A stretch of DNA of 7,171 nucleotides from Clostridia bacterium (GTDB lineage: Bacteria > Bacillota > Clostridia > Christensenellales > UBA3700). Of the stretch, positions 1-5,726 are shown in pieces. The stretch is taken from the NCBI GenBank assembly GCA_900772745.1, contig CAAGRV010000053.1, positions 1 to 7,171 on the forward strand, in the 5' to 3' direction. Both the position numbers and the translations under genes were made by a program. How positions within the stretch are numbered: position 1 is the first letter of the stretch; each line of letters begins with the position of its first letter. Below the pieces are notes generated by a model, which had not been told where the DNA came from, made no database searches, and saw only the letters and a list, made by a program, of their open reading frames with translations.

Positions 1-207
1 ATGCTTCGCTCCGGAGTCCATGTTGTCAAAGCTTTGGAAGCTGTCGCTTACTGATGCAAACGAAAAGAAGAGCAAAATGTCTGGCTCGGCTTGATTGCGT
101 TCCCATTTGGAAATTGCTTGAGCAGTCATATTGAGTTTTTCGCCCAAGTCTGCCTGAGTCATATTGTGTTCTTTTCTAAGTTGTATAAGTTTTTCGCCTA
201 GTGTCAT
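1..207 (-). CDS. XRE-family HTH transcriptional regulator, 3' end outside window
   Basis: The reading frame opens with ATG at 207-205 and stays open for 69 codons to the window edge, so the C-terminus is missing. The start is fixed by a strong Shine-Dalgarno (AGGAGGG, plus-strand 212-218) four bases upstream. The N-terminus reads MTLGEKLIQLRKEHNMTQAD, a typical Cro/C1-type helix-turn-helix. Helix 2 is about residues 17-25, and the recognition helix is about 28-37 with the family hallmark QAISKWER, followed by EPD at 41-43. These proteins bind DNA as dimers in the cytoplasm, usually as repressors. After EPD the sequence (ILLFFSFASVSDSFQSF) departs from the usual hydrophobic helices 4-5 pattern, but both other frames hit stops there, so I see no sign of a frameshift. 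A good promoter and three operator-like sites lie upstream. The regulated target cannot be told from this window. Confidence 0.88.
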   Translation of the reverse strand, partial: MTLGEKLIQLRKEHNMTQADLGEKLNMTAQAISKWERNQAEPDILLFFSFASVSDSFQSFDNMDSGAKH

Positions 208-235
208 AACTCCCTCCTGCTAGGATTGTGATTAC

Positions 236-264
236 ATTGTACCAACTTTTTTCGCTCAACACAA
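236..264 (-). promoter_or_regulatory. Predicted promoter of the XRE regulator gene
   Basis: On the minus strand there is a -35 box TTGTGT (plus 264-259), a spacer of exactly 17 bases, and a -10 box TACAAT (241-236) preceded by TGG, an extended -10 signature. The -10 lies about 28 bases upstream of the ATG at 207, leaving room for a short leader holding the AGGAGGG ribosome site. This is a sigma-A type match read by eye. No transcription start is known. Confidence 0.6.
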
Positions 265-285
265 CCCCAAACCAAGGTGTTTTGC

Positions 286-300
286 TAAACCAAAAGTTGA
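286..300. promoter_or_regulatory. Operator-like site, variant copy (TAAAC-CAAAA-GTTGA)
   Basis: This is an imperfect version of the inverted repeat TCAAC-N5-GTTGA. It starts 21 bp from the next copy (307), two turns of B-form DNA, which would place both sites on the same face of the helix. It lies about 22 bp upstream of the predicted -35 box of the XRE gene. A role as binding site for the adjacent XRE protein is inferred. Confidence 0.35.
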
Positions 301-306
301 TTTTAC

Positions 307-321
307 TCAACCAATCGTTGA
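307..321. promoter_or_regulatory. Operator-like inverted repeat TCAAC-CAATC-GTTGA, copy 2
   Basis: A perfect 5-bp inverted repeat (TCAAC/GTTGA) is separated by 5 bp. It sits in a 19-bp block (306-324) that is repeated without change at 388-406. Short dyads of this size are typical targets of dimeric XRE/Cro-type proteins, one of which is encoded next door. Binding is inferred, not shown. Confidence 0.42.
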
Positions 322-388
322 TTTTTATATAAACATAAAAAATCGAAGAATTTTTGCCCGAACCATAGCATTTACGGCACTTGCGCGC

Positions 389-403
389 TCAACCAATCGT
401 TGA
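389..403. promoter_or_regulatory. Operator-like inverted repeat TCAAC-CAATC-GTTGA, copy 3
   Basis: The 15-bp site is identical to that at 307-321, including the five spacer bases and the following ATTT. It lies 82 bp further from the XRE gene. Identity of the spacer as well as the arms suggests either a recent duplication or sequence-specific selection across the whole site. Confidence 0.42.
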
Positions 404-573
404 TTTATTTTCACGCCACCCTTGCACTCTCACAGCGTACAAACAATATTTTCCGTACGAATTTTTTATAAAAACTCAATTTTTCCCAAATTATCCTCCG
501 CTCTTCACTCTCAAATCAAGCCTAAAATCCCCATATAATATCACTTTTCATCTATCCACACGGCATTCTATCC

Positions 574-680
574 GTCCGATATTGGTCATCTCTTAGTTTT
601 ATCCAGCAAAAAAATAGACTTCGCTCTACGCCATACCACTCTAATAACCTTGTCCAACACTCAATTCCGCCTCAACACAG
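574..680 (-). repeat. Intergenic repeat element, copy 1 of a tandem pair
   Basis: This 107-bp block aligns with 691-797 over its full length at about 84 percent identity by eye, at a period of 117 bp. The best-conserved part is a 27-bp core (615-641, TAGACTTCGCTC then TACGCCATACCACTC), identical in both copies. I assign the minus strand only because flanking transcription runs that way. Reading frames differ between copies (A7 here versus A6 in copy 2, plus an in-frame stop), so a protein-coding role is unlikely. It may be a dispersed intergenic repeat of the genome. Confidence 0.75.
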
Positions 681-690
681 CTTTCACCCC

Positions 691-797
691 GTCCAACATT
701 GGTCATATCTTAGTTTTGTCCAGCAAAAAATAGACTTCGCTCTACGCCATACCACTCCAAAAATCCTTGCCAAGCGCTCCATTTCGCCTCAGCACAA
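691..797 (-). repeat. Intergenic repeat element, copy 2 of a tandem pair
   Basis: This is the second copy, separated from copy 1 by a 10-bp linker (681-690). The identical core is at 731-757. Differences from copy 1 are mostly single substitutions in the outer thirds, plus two one-base indels. The element begins about 27 bp downstream of the terminator of the lacZ unit, so it lies outside that transcript if termination is efficient. No transposase, terminal inverted repeats or target duplication is visible. Confidence 0.75.
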
Positions 798-823
798 CAA
801 TCAACATACATATTTTTCCAAAC

Positions 824-849
824 AAAAAAAGCCGATATGTATCGACTTT
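824..849 (-). terminator. Rho-independent terminator of the lacZ unit
   Basis: Read on the minus strand, the stem is AAAGTCGAT / ATCGGCTTT, nine base pairs with one T-G wobble, with loop ACAT. It is followed by further Ts, giving seven Ts in all. It starts about 22 bases after the stop codon of the membrane-protein gene and fits the end of the lacZ transcript. Confidence 0.85.
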
Positions 850-870
850 TCTTTGTTTTTGGGTTGTTTG

Positions 871-1353
871 TTATTTTTGTTTTACGGTTTTGATTGTCAT
901 CAAGATTGGCACTGCAAGGAATACTATTCCCATAATCGTGCCCAAGATGAAGATAAGATATTGGAGTCCTGTTGTCTTGAAGATATCCATAAACTCGTTG
1001 CAAATATCGCTCACCATTGGCACGTTGATGCCTTTCATTGCCCAAAAGCAACCTACGAATGTTCCAAAGAGTGGCAAGGTTAAAATGGTGCTGTACGTGC
1101 AGTTGATGATTGCCAAAGTGTTCTTAACTTTTCCCTCGAACGTTGTTGCGAATTGGGCAAACAGCATAATGCCAGGAGCCATTGTTACCACGATTACGAC
1201 GTATTTTAGCAACAATCTAAGATTGTCTAGATATGACAAAAATGGTACTTTGAATGCGTCTATTGTATACATTAGCGACAGCAATCCCCAAATATTGAGG
1301 ATTACTGACACTGTTGCCATAATTACTTGCAAAGTGATTTTCTTTTTGTTCAT
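871..1353 (-). CDS. Small membrane protein of unknown function, four predicted TM helices
   Basis: This 160-aa protein is not one I recognise. A short basic N-terminus (MNKKK) is followed by four hydrophobic segments at about residues 7-30, 49-69, 79-105 and 128-153, and a basic C-terminal tail (KTVKQK). It is therefore probably an integral inner-membrane protein. I see no catalytic, transport or binding motif; four short helices do not resemble a GPH/MFS lactose permease. The ATG at 1353 lies one base after the lacZ stop (TAA-A-ATG) and the Shine-Dalgarno is weak (GGTAAG), so translation is probably coupled to lacZ. A terminator follows, making it the last gene of the unit. The tight coupling hints at a link to beta-galactoside use, but the function remains open. 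Confidence 0.8.
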   Translation of the reverse strand: MNKKKITLQVIMATVSVILNIWGLLSLMYTIDAFKVPFLSYLDNLRLLLKYVVIVVTMAPGIMLFAQFATTFEGKVKNTLAIINCTYSTILTLPLFGTFVGCFWAMKGINVPMVSDICNEFMDIFKTTGLQYLIFILGTIMGIVFLAVPILMTIKTVKQK

Positions 1354-1354
1354 T

Positions 1355-4300
1355 TTACTTACCGAATTTTACCCTTACTTTGACAGTTTGCTTCTTGTAG
1401 TTAGGAATTATGTAAGGTTTTTTGAGTGATGCCATAGCAGGAACGTCACCGCCTACGCCTTGTTGCATACCATCAATATTGACGGTCAATGTTTCACGTC
1501 TTTCGAGCTCGTGCTTGTGCACAGCCTTGTTGAGCATTTCCATAGTATATGGGTGTACGCTACCCTCGAATGACTTGTCCAAAGCGTCTACTCTCAACTC
1601 GCCCACATTCATCCATCTCATATCACAACGGTTGGCATTTTCTTGTGGGTAGAGATAGTCGTGAATGAAGTCTTCCACGTCGTCGAACTTGTACACGTCA
1701 AGGAATGCGCCACGCTTTCTATCACAATAGTTTTCGTGAGGTCCTTTGCCATAGAATTCGACATTTCTACCGTCTTTTGCAAGCTCCATTGTAAAGCCAT
1801 ATCTTGGCAAAGTCCAAAGTGTAGCATTGCGACAATCGAGTTGCATATCCATTTCGCCGTTTGGATAAATGGTGTATTTGCTCTTTACGCCCACGAGGTA
1901 AATTGCTCTCCACTTGATAGTAATTTCTACGTTTTCGCCCACTTTCTCAACCTTTACGCTCAATGGTTTGAGGTGTCTGTTGGTGGTGTGGAATGCTGTA
2001 AGTCCCAATACCATTTGCACAATTCTAACTGGCACTTGTGGTAGTCTTTCGTTGTCGGTGTTAGCTCTTACAAAGCTTGGTTTGATACCACTTTGGAGTT
2101 GCTCTTTGCCGTCTTTGACGAAAGATACAATCTCACCGCTCTTCTTATCGAGTACGACTTGGAATCCCTCGCCCTTTACAACGTATTGTTTGCTGTCTGC
2201 GTTGTAATCAAAGCTTACGTTTGCCTTGCTCTCAATCTTCTTTGCTGACCAGTCATAATCTCCGAGCACGAATTGTTCTCTTGCCATTGTGTGACCTTTC
2301 TTCAATGTCATTTGGTCTTGGTCGAGTACTAGATAGCAGTCGAGAGTTCTCTCAGCCTTAGTTTGTAGATCGAATGGCACTTGCACATCGAGTTTTTGCA
2401 TATATCCACAATCTGTGAGTTTGATTGTCTTGCTATCAATGAGCTTGCCTTGCTCTTTGAGCTCCATTCTAAGACTAAAATCTTTGAGTGAAGTGAACAT
2501 AAAGCGGTTGAGAATTTCCACTTTTTCACCTTGGAGAGCCATATCGACTTGTTGATAACAATATACAACTTCATATAGGTGTGGATTTGGTTTGCGGTCG
2601 CCTTGCACGATACCATTGAAAGCAAAGTTGCCGTCGTTTGGTTTGTCGCCGAAGTCGCCACCATAATTCCACTTGTCTTTGCCGTCAGCTGTTTTGGTGT
2701 GGATAGATTGGTCGGCAAAGTCCCAAATATAACCGCCTGCAAGTCTGTCGTACTTCTTGAAGTCGTCCCAATAGTCTGCAAAGTTGCCCATGCTGTTGCC
2801 CATTGCGTGAGAATATTCACATTGGATAAATGGACGGTCTGCATATCTCTTGCCCGGCATAATATTGCCCATCATATTGTTCCAAAGCGCTCTGCAGTGA
2901 AGGACAGTCTTGCCCTCGCCGATAGCTTTCATTTTTTGTTGAACGGTGTACATTTCGCTGAACAAGTCAGAGGCTTGGAGAGTGTAGTCAGGCTCATAGT
3001 GAATAGGGCGAGTGTTGTCGATAGCAAGGGCTGTTTCTCTCATATCAAGGAAAGATTTGCCTGTGCCTGACTCGTTGCCCAAAGACCAGAACAATATACT
3101 GCTGTGGTTCTTGAAGCTGTTGACCATATTGCTCATACGGTAACAACATTGCTTAGACCACTTAGGGTTGGATGCAGGAATTTTCTTGGCAAGTCCGTGA
3201 GTTTCGAGATTGTTTTCGCTCATTACCAAAATACCGATTTCGTCGCATAGCTCATAGAATCTTCTAGAGTTTGGATAGTGACAAGTACGCACGTTGGTCA
3301 CATTGTGCTCTTTGAGCAACATAAGGTCGCCACGAGTAACACTCTCAGGCACTGCATGTCCATAGTCTGGGTGGAAGTCGTGTCTGTTTACACCGCAGAT
3401 TTTGAGAGGCACACCATTGAGCAAAATGAACGGTCCACGACCTGTTTCTTTGTTGATGCCCACGATTTCGATTTTTCTAAATCCATATTTGTGCTTGCGA
3501 AGGTCAACTACCTCGTCGCCGTCTACAAGTCTAACTTCTACGGTATAGAGATAAGGATTTTCGTGACTCCAAAGTTGTGGTTTTTCCACTTCTATTTGGA
3601 ATTTTACAATCTTTTCGCTCTTGTCGTCTACCTTGCCCACCTTTTGGGTACTGCTGGCAAAAGTTTTGCCGTCCATATCTACGAGTTTGACTTCGACGCT
3701 TGCGTCACCAAGTGTCTCTCCTCTTGTTTCCACGTTGACGTCAGCTAGGAAAGTTGCCTTGGCAAAATCTTGAGAAAAGTCTGCTCTGATGAAGAAGTCA
3801 AGCACATTTGCCTTTGGCTTGAACACGAGAGTTACGTCACGGAAAATACCGCTTAGTCGCCACATATCTTGATCTTCAAGATAACTGCCGTCGCAAAATT
3901 GTCTTACAGTGACAGCAAGTCTGTTCTTGCCTGGGCGTACAAAATTGGTAATATCATATTCGGTTTCGTCGAAAGTATCTTGGGAATATCCCACGAATTG
4001 TCCGTTGACATACACTTCGCCACAAGAGTTGATACCGCCAAAATGAATGAAAACGTTGTCTTTGATTTCGTCAAGCTCGAATTCCTTAACGTACAAACCG
4101 CAAGGGTTGAGCTCTGGTTTTATGTATGGAATTTTGTGATAGCTAATTGCGTAAGGATAAGTATAGTTGGTATAGCAAGGCACGCCATAACCTTTGATTT
4201 GCCAGTTGCTTGGCACTTCGAGGTCGTCAAAACTTGCCACGTCATACTCGTTTTTATAATATCCATCAATCATATCATTGACTGATTCCAAAAATTTGAA

Positions 4301-4438
4301 TTTCCAAATACCATTTAGGCTAACAGTCTTCTTCTCTTCTGTCTTTGGATCGTAAGGGAAACCAGCACCGCTTCTTTTTTCGGTATTGATGTCATACACG
4401 TCGATATCTTGCCAAATTTCTTTTTTATTATCTACCAT
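1355..4438 (-). CDS. lacZ: Beta-galactosidase, glycoside hydrolase family 2 (LacZ type)
   Basis: This 1027-aa enzyme matches the usual full LacZ length (E. coli about 1023) and should hydrolyse lactose and other beta-galactosides in the cytoplasm; no signal peptide is visible. Domains in order are the jelly-roll sugar-binding domain (about 38-210, with VPSNWQ, YTNYTYP and DGSYLEDQDMWRLSGIFRDV), Ig-like domain (about 215-325), TIM barrel (about 328-625), a linking beta domain (about 640-725) and the small C-terminal domain (about 745-1025, with TDNER, GPHENYCDR and NIDGMQQGVGGD). The catalytic acid/base is E456 in WSLGNESG and the nucleophile is E541 in CEYSHAMGNS. E412 and H414 in LETHG match the magnesium ligands of E. 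coli LacZ, and H353 and H387 also align with active-site histidines. The start is set by GGAGG (plus 4444-4448), five bases upstream of ATG. The gene heads a unit with the membrane protein. Nothing suggests decay. Confidence 0.97.
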   Translation of the reverse strand: MVDNKKEIWQDIDVYDINTEKRSGAGFPYDPKTEEKKTVSLNGIWKFKFLESVNDMIDGYYKNEYDVASFDDLEVPSNWQIKGYGVPCYTNYTYPYAISYHKIPYIKPELNPCGLYVKEFELDEIKDNVFIHFGGINSCGEVYVNGQFVGYSQDTFDETEYDITNFVRPGKNRLAVTVRQFCDGSYLEDQDMWRLSGIFRDVTLVFKPKANVLDFFIRADFSQDFAKATFLADVNVETRGETLGDASVEVKLVDMDGKTFASSTQKVGKVDDKSEKIVKFQIEVEKPQLWSHENPYLYTVEVRLVDGDEVVDLRKHKYGFRKIEIVGINKETGRGPFILLNGVPLKICGVNRHDFHPDYGHAVPESVTRGDLMLLKEHNVTNVRTCHYPNSRRFYELCDEIGILVMSENNLETHGLAKKIPASNPKWSKQCCYRMSNMVNSFKNHSSILFWSLGNESGTGKSFLDMRETALAIDNTRPIHYEPDYTLQASDLFSEMYTVQQKMKAIGEGKTVLHCRALWNNMMGNIMPGKRYADRPFIQCEYSHAMGNSMGNFADYWDDFKKYDRLAGGYIWDFADQSIHTKTADGKDKWNYGGDFGDKPNDGNFAFNGIVQGDRKPNPHLYEVVYCYQQVDMALQGEKVEILNRFMFTSLKDFSLRMELKEQGKLIDSKTIKLTDCGYMQKLDVQVPFDLQTKAERTLDCYLVLDQDQMTLKKGHTMAREQFVLGDYDWSAKKIESKANVSFDYNADSKQYVVKGEGFQVVLDKKSGEIVSFVKDGKEQLQSGIKPSFVRANTDNERLPQVPVRIVQMVLGLTAFHTTNRHLKPLSVKVEKVGENVEITIKWRAIYLVGVKSKYTIYPNGEMDMQLDCRNATLWTLPRYGFTMELAKDGRNVEFYGKGPHENYCDRKRGAFLDVYKFDDVEDFIHDYLYPQENANRCDMRWMNVGELRVDALDKSFEGSVHPYTMEMLNKAVHKHELERRETLTVNIDGMQQGVGGDVPAMASLKKPYIIPNYKKQTVKVRVKFGK

Positions 4439-4475
4439 AATTTCCTCCGTAATTTAATAAATAAATTCTCTAACT

Positions 4476-4507
4476 ATTATAATAACATAATATAGGCTCG
4501 ATTGCAA
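4476..4507 (-). promoter_or_regulatory. Predicted lacZ promoter
   Basis: On the minus strand, TTGCAA (4507-4502) is followed after 17 bases by TATTAT (4484-4479), which overlaps a perfect TATAAT (4481-4476) at a less usual 20-base spacing. The region is very AT-rich and lies 38-46 bases upstream of the lacZ ATG, as expected for a promoter with a short leader. Which hexamer is used cannot be decided by eye. Confidence 0.5.
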
Positions 4508-4519
4508 GACCAAAATCTA

Positions 4520-4557
4520 GCATTTTGTCAACTTGCCGTCCCAACGCTACAAAATGC
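4520..4557. promoter_or_regulatory. 9-bp inverted repeat upstream of lacZ, possible operator
   Basis: GCATTTTGT (4520-4528) and its perfect complement ACAAAATGC (4549-4557) are separated by 20 bp and lie just upstream of the predicted lacZ -35 box. The arms are 29 bp apart start to start, nearly three helical turns. The same GCATTTTGT occurs again at 4729-4737, between the trxB stop and its terminator. An activator or looping repressor site is possible. The distance is long for an mRNA hairpin, and the repeat probably lies upstream of the transcription start. Confidence 0.35.
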
Positions 4558-4690
4558 ACTTTGTTCTAATACTTTTTCACTCTCTAACAAGCCATAATCC
4601 GCCATTTGCCACACCCAACTATTTTCCCTATACAATCCAATTAGTCCAGCCAAACTATCCCCCTACCAACTCAACAATACTAGCCCCCTA

Positions 4691-4726
4691 AAAGAAAAAT
4701 CAGCCCACTATTTGCATAGTGAGCTG
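4691..4726 (-). terminator. Rho-independent terminator of trxB
   Basis: On the minus strand an 11-bp stem (CAGCTCACTAT / ATAGTGGGCTG, one T-G wobble) closes on the tetraloop GCAA, of the stable GNRA class. It is followed by ATTTTTCTTTT. It begins 26 bases after the trxB stop. This is a textbook strong terminator, so lacZ needs its own promoter. Confidence 0.93.
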
Positions 4727-4751
4727 TTGCATTTTGTTGATATGTATCGAG

Positions 4752-5651
4752 TTATCGACAATATTCTACTGCGGAAAGTGCCGCGATTGTGCCGTCCGCT
4801 ACGGCGGTAGTAAGTTGTCTTACACTCTTGGTACGACAATCCCCTGCGACAAATACGCCTGCGATATTGGTCTTGCAATCTTCGCCTGCTTTGATATATC
4901 CCGCATCGTCCATATCCACCATTGGGCGGAAAATTGTTGTGTTAGGAATTTTGCCGATTGCTACGAAAAGTCCGCTTACTTGGAGCGTGCGAGTGTTGTT
5001 TTCCTTGTCTTTTACAACCACGCCTTCGAGCTCATACTTGCCGACCAATTCTTCGATTGTATAACCTAGCACCATTTCGACATTGGCTCTTTTTCTAAGT
5101 TGTTCGAGCTTGATTTCTTCGGCACGGAATCCGTCACGTCTGTGCACGAGATAGACTTTGTTGCATCTTTCGCTTAGGAAAAGTGCGTCATCTATGGCAG
5201 TGTTGCCACCGCCTGCAACTACGACGTCTTCTCCCGCAAAGAATGCTCCGTCACACACAGCACAATAGCTCACGCCTGAGCCTGCAAGTTCGAGTTCTCT
5301 ATCCACTCCGATTTGTCTTGACTTGGCGCCCGTTGCGATGATGACAGTCTTGGCAACATAGCTAGATTGGCTAGTTTTCACTACTTTTTCATCACCTTCG
5401 AGCGATACTTCTTTTACTTCTTCCGACTTGATTTCCACACCCAAAGCCTTGGCTTGCGCCTCCAAGTCTTGCGAAAATTTTAGTCCGCTCAATTTGGCAA
5501 TGGCTGGATAATTCTCTATCTCTGGAGTGTTGCGGATTTGTCCGCCCACAGCCAAACCTTCCAGCACAACCGCCTTTTTGCCTGCTCTTTGGATATATAT
5601 TGCGGCAGTAAGTCCAGCAGGACCGCCACCTATGATAATTGTATCGTACAT
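4752..5651 (-). CDS. trxB: Thioredoxin-disulfide reductase (TrxB)
   Basis: This 299-aa cytoplasmic flavoenzyme passes electrons from NADPH through FAD to thioredoxin or similar redoxins. The N-terminal FAD site is GGGPAG (8-13), with ENYP at 46-49 as in the family. The redox-active disulfide is CAVC (C130, C133), followed by D134, the usual acid. The NADPH domain has GGGNTA (147-152) and HRRDGFRA (170-177), so the canonical NADPH determinants are present, unlike the ferredoxin-dependent clostridial relatives that lost them. The second FAD contact is GVFVAGDC with RQLTTA (265-283). Length fits the low-molecular-weight bacterial type (about 300-320). The start has AAGGAG (plus 5656-5661) five bases upstream. 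It follows nrdD by 75 bp on the same strand and ends at a strong terminator, so the two may share a transcript. The redoxin domain fused to NrdD is a plausible substrate, but this is inference. Confidence 0.95.
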   Translation of the reverse strand: MYDTIIIGGGPAGLTAAIYIQRAGKKAVVLEGLAVGGQIRNTPEIENYPAIAKLSGLKFSQDLEAQAKALGVEIKSEEVKEVSLEGDEKVVKTSQSSYVAKTVIIATGAKSRQIGVDRELELAGSGVSYCAVCDGAFFAGEDVVVAGGGNTAIDDALFLSERCNKVYLVHRRDGFRAEEIKLEQLRKRANVEMVLGYTIEELVGKYELEGVVVKDKENNTRTLQVSGLFVAIGKIPNTTIFRPMVDMDDAGYIKAGEDCKTNIAGVFVAGDCRTKSVRQLTTAVADGTIAALSAVEYCR

Positions 5652-5666
5652 TTTGCTCCTTAGACA

Positions 5667-5697
5667 ACAAAAGCAAGTAGAAACTACTTACTTTTGT
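5667..5697 (-). other. Long hairpin between nrdD and trxB
   Basis: On the minus strand, ACAAAAGTAAGTAG and CTACTTGCTTTTGT form a 14-bp stem with one T-G wobble around a TTT loop. The hairpin ends five bases before the trxB Shine-Dalgarno and is not followed by a clean T-run, so it is not an ordinary terminator. It could be a processing or stability element of a shared nrdD-trxB message, or a weak terminator. Read on the plus strand it is followed by TGACTTTTTT, which would suit a terminator for antisense transcription. Confidence 0.6.
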
Positions 5698-5726
5698 GAC
5701 TTTTTTATTTAGATTTTTGCTGCAAT

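Larger units (their letters stand above)
208..870. other. Intergenic region without a supportable gene
   Basis: This stretch of about 660 bases lies between the XRE gene and the membrane-protein gene of the lacZ unit. It holds the XRE promoter, three TCAAC-N5-GTTGA-like sites, a C-rich and G-poor segment (about 405-570) with no motif I recognise, two tandem copies of a roughly 107-bp element, and the terminator of the lacZ unit. The open frames on the plus strand (381-596 and those overlapping 767-1429) have unlikely composition, no ribosome site and no recognisable family, so I do not call them genes. Confidence 0.7.
4439..4751. other. Intergenic region between trxB and lacZ
   Basis: These 313 bases hold, in minus-strand order, the trxB terminator (4726-4691), a segment of about 130 bp that is G-rich on the minus strand (48 C but only about 7 G on the plus strand between 4558 and 4690), a 9-bp inverted repeat (4520-4557), and the predicted lacZ promoter and ribosome site. 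No open frame here has a credible start or family. A regulator of lacZ could bind in this region, but no regulator gene lies beside it. Confidence 0.65.

Noticed and set aside
381..596. 71-codon plus-strand open frame
   Set aside because: It starts with TTG, has no ribosome site, overlaps an operator-like site and the tandem repeat, and its serine/proline/phenylalanine-rich product is typical of translated C-rich, G-poor non-coding DNA.
611..630. TAGAGCGAAGTCTA plus T-run in each repeat copy as a terminator
   Set aside because: The stem has only four A-T-rich pairs with an internal G-G mismatch, which is too weak for a terminator call.
684..782. 32-codon minus-strand small ORF inside repeat copy 2 (MERLARIFGVVWRRAK and onward), with a weak GAGG ahead
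   Set aside because: In copy 1 the same frame has TTG in place of ATG and a TAG after seven codons, and the T-run differs by one base, so the frame is not conserved.
710..1051. 113-codon minus-strand open frame overlapping the membrane-protein gene and repeat copy 2
   Set aside because: It is in the wrong frame of a well-supported gene, runs through its terminator and has no family resemblance.
767..1429. 220-codon plus-strand open frame with hydrophobic segments
   Set aside because: It is antisense to the membrane-protein gene. Its hydrophobicity mirrors the complementary strand, and there is no ribosome site.
4490..4507. Catabolite-responsive element (cre) near the lacZ promoter
   Set aside because: TGCAATCG matches the left half of the cre consensus, but the right half fails at most informative positions.
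4615..4690. G-quadruplex on the minus strand upstream of lacZ
   Set aside because: The G-runs are separated by roughly 15-30 bases, well beyond loops of canonical quadruplexes.
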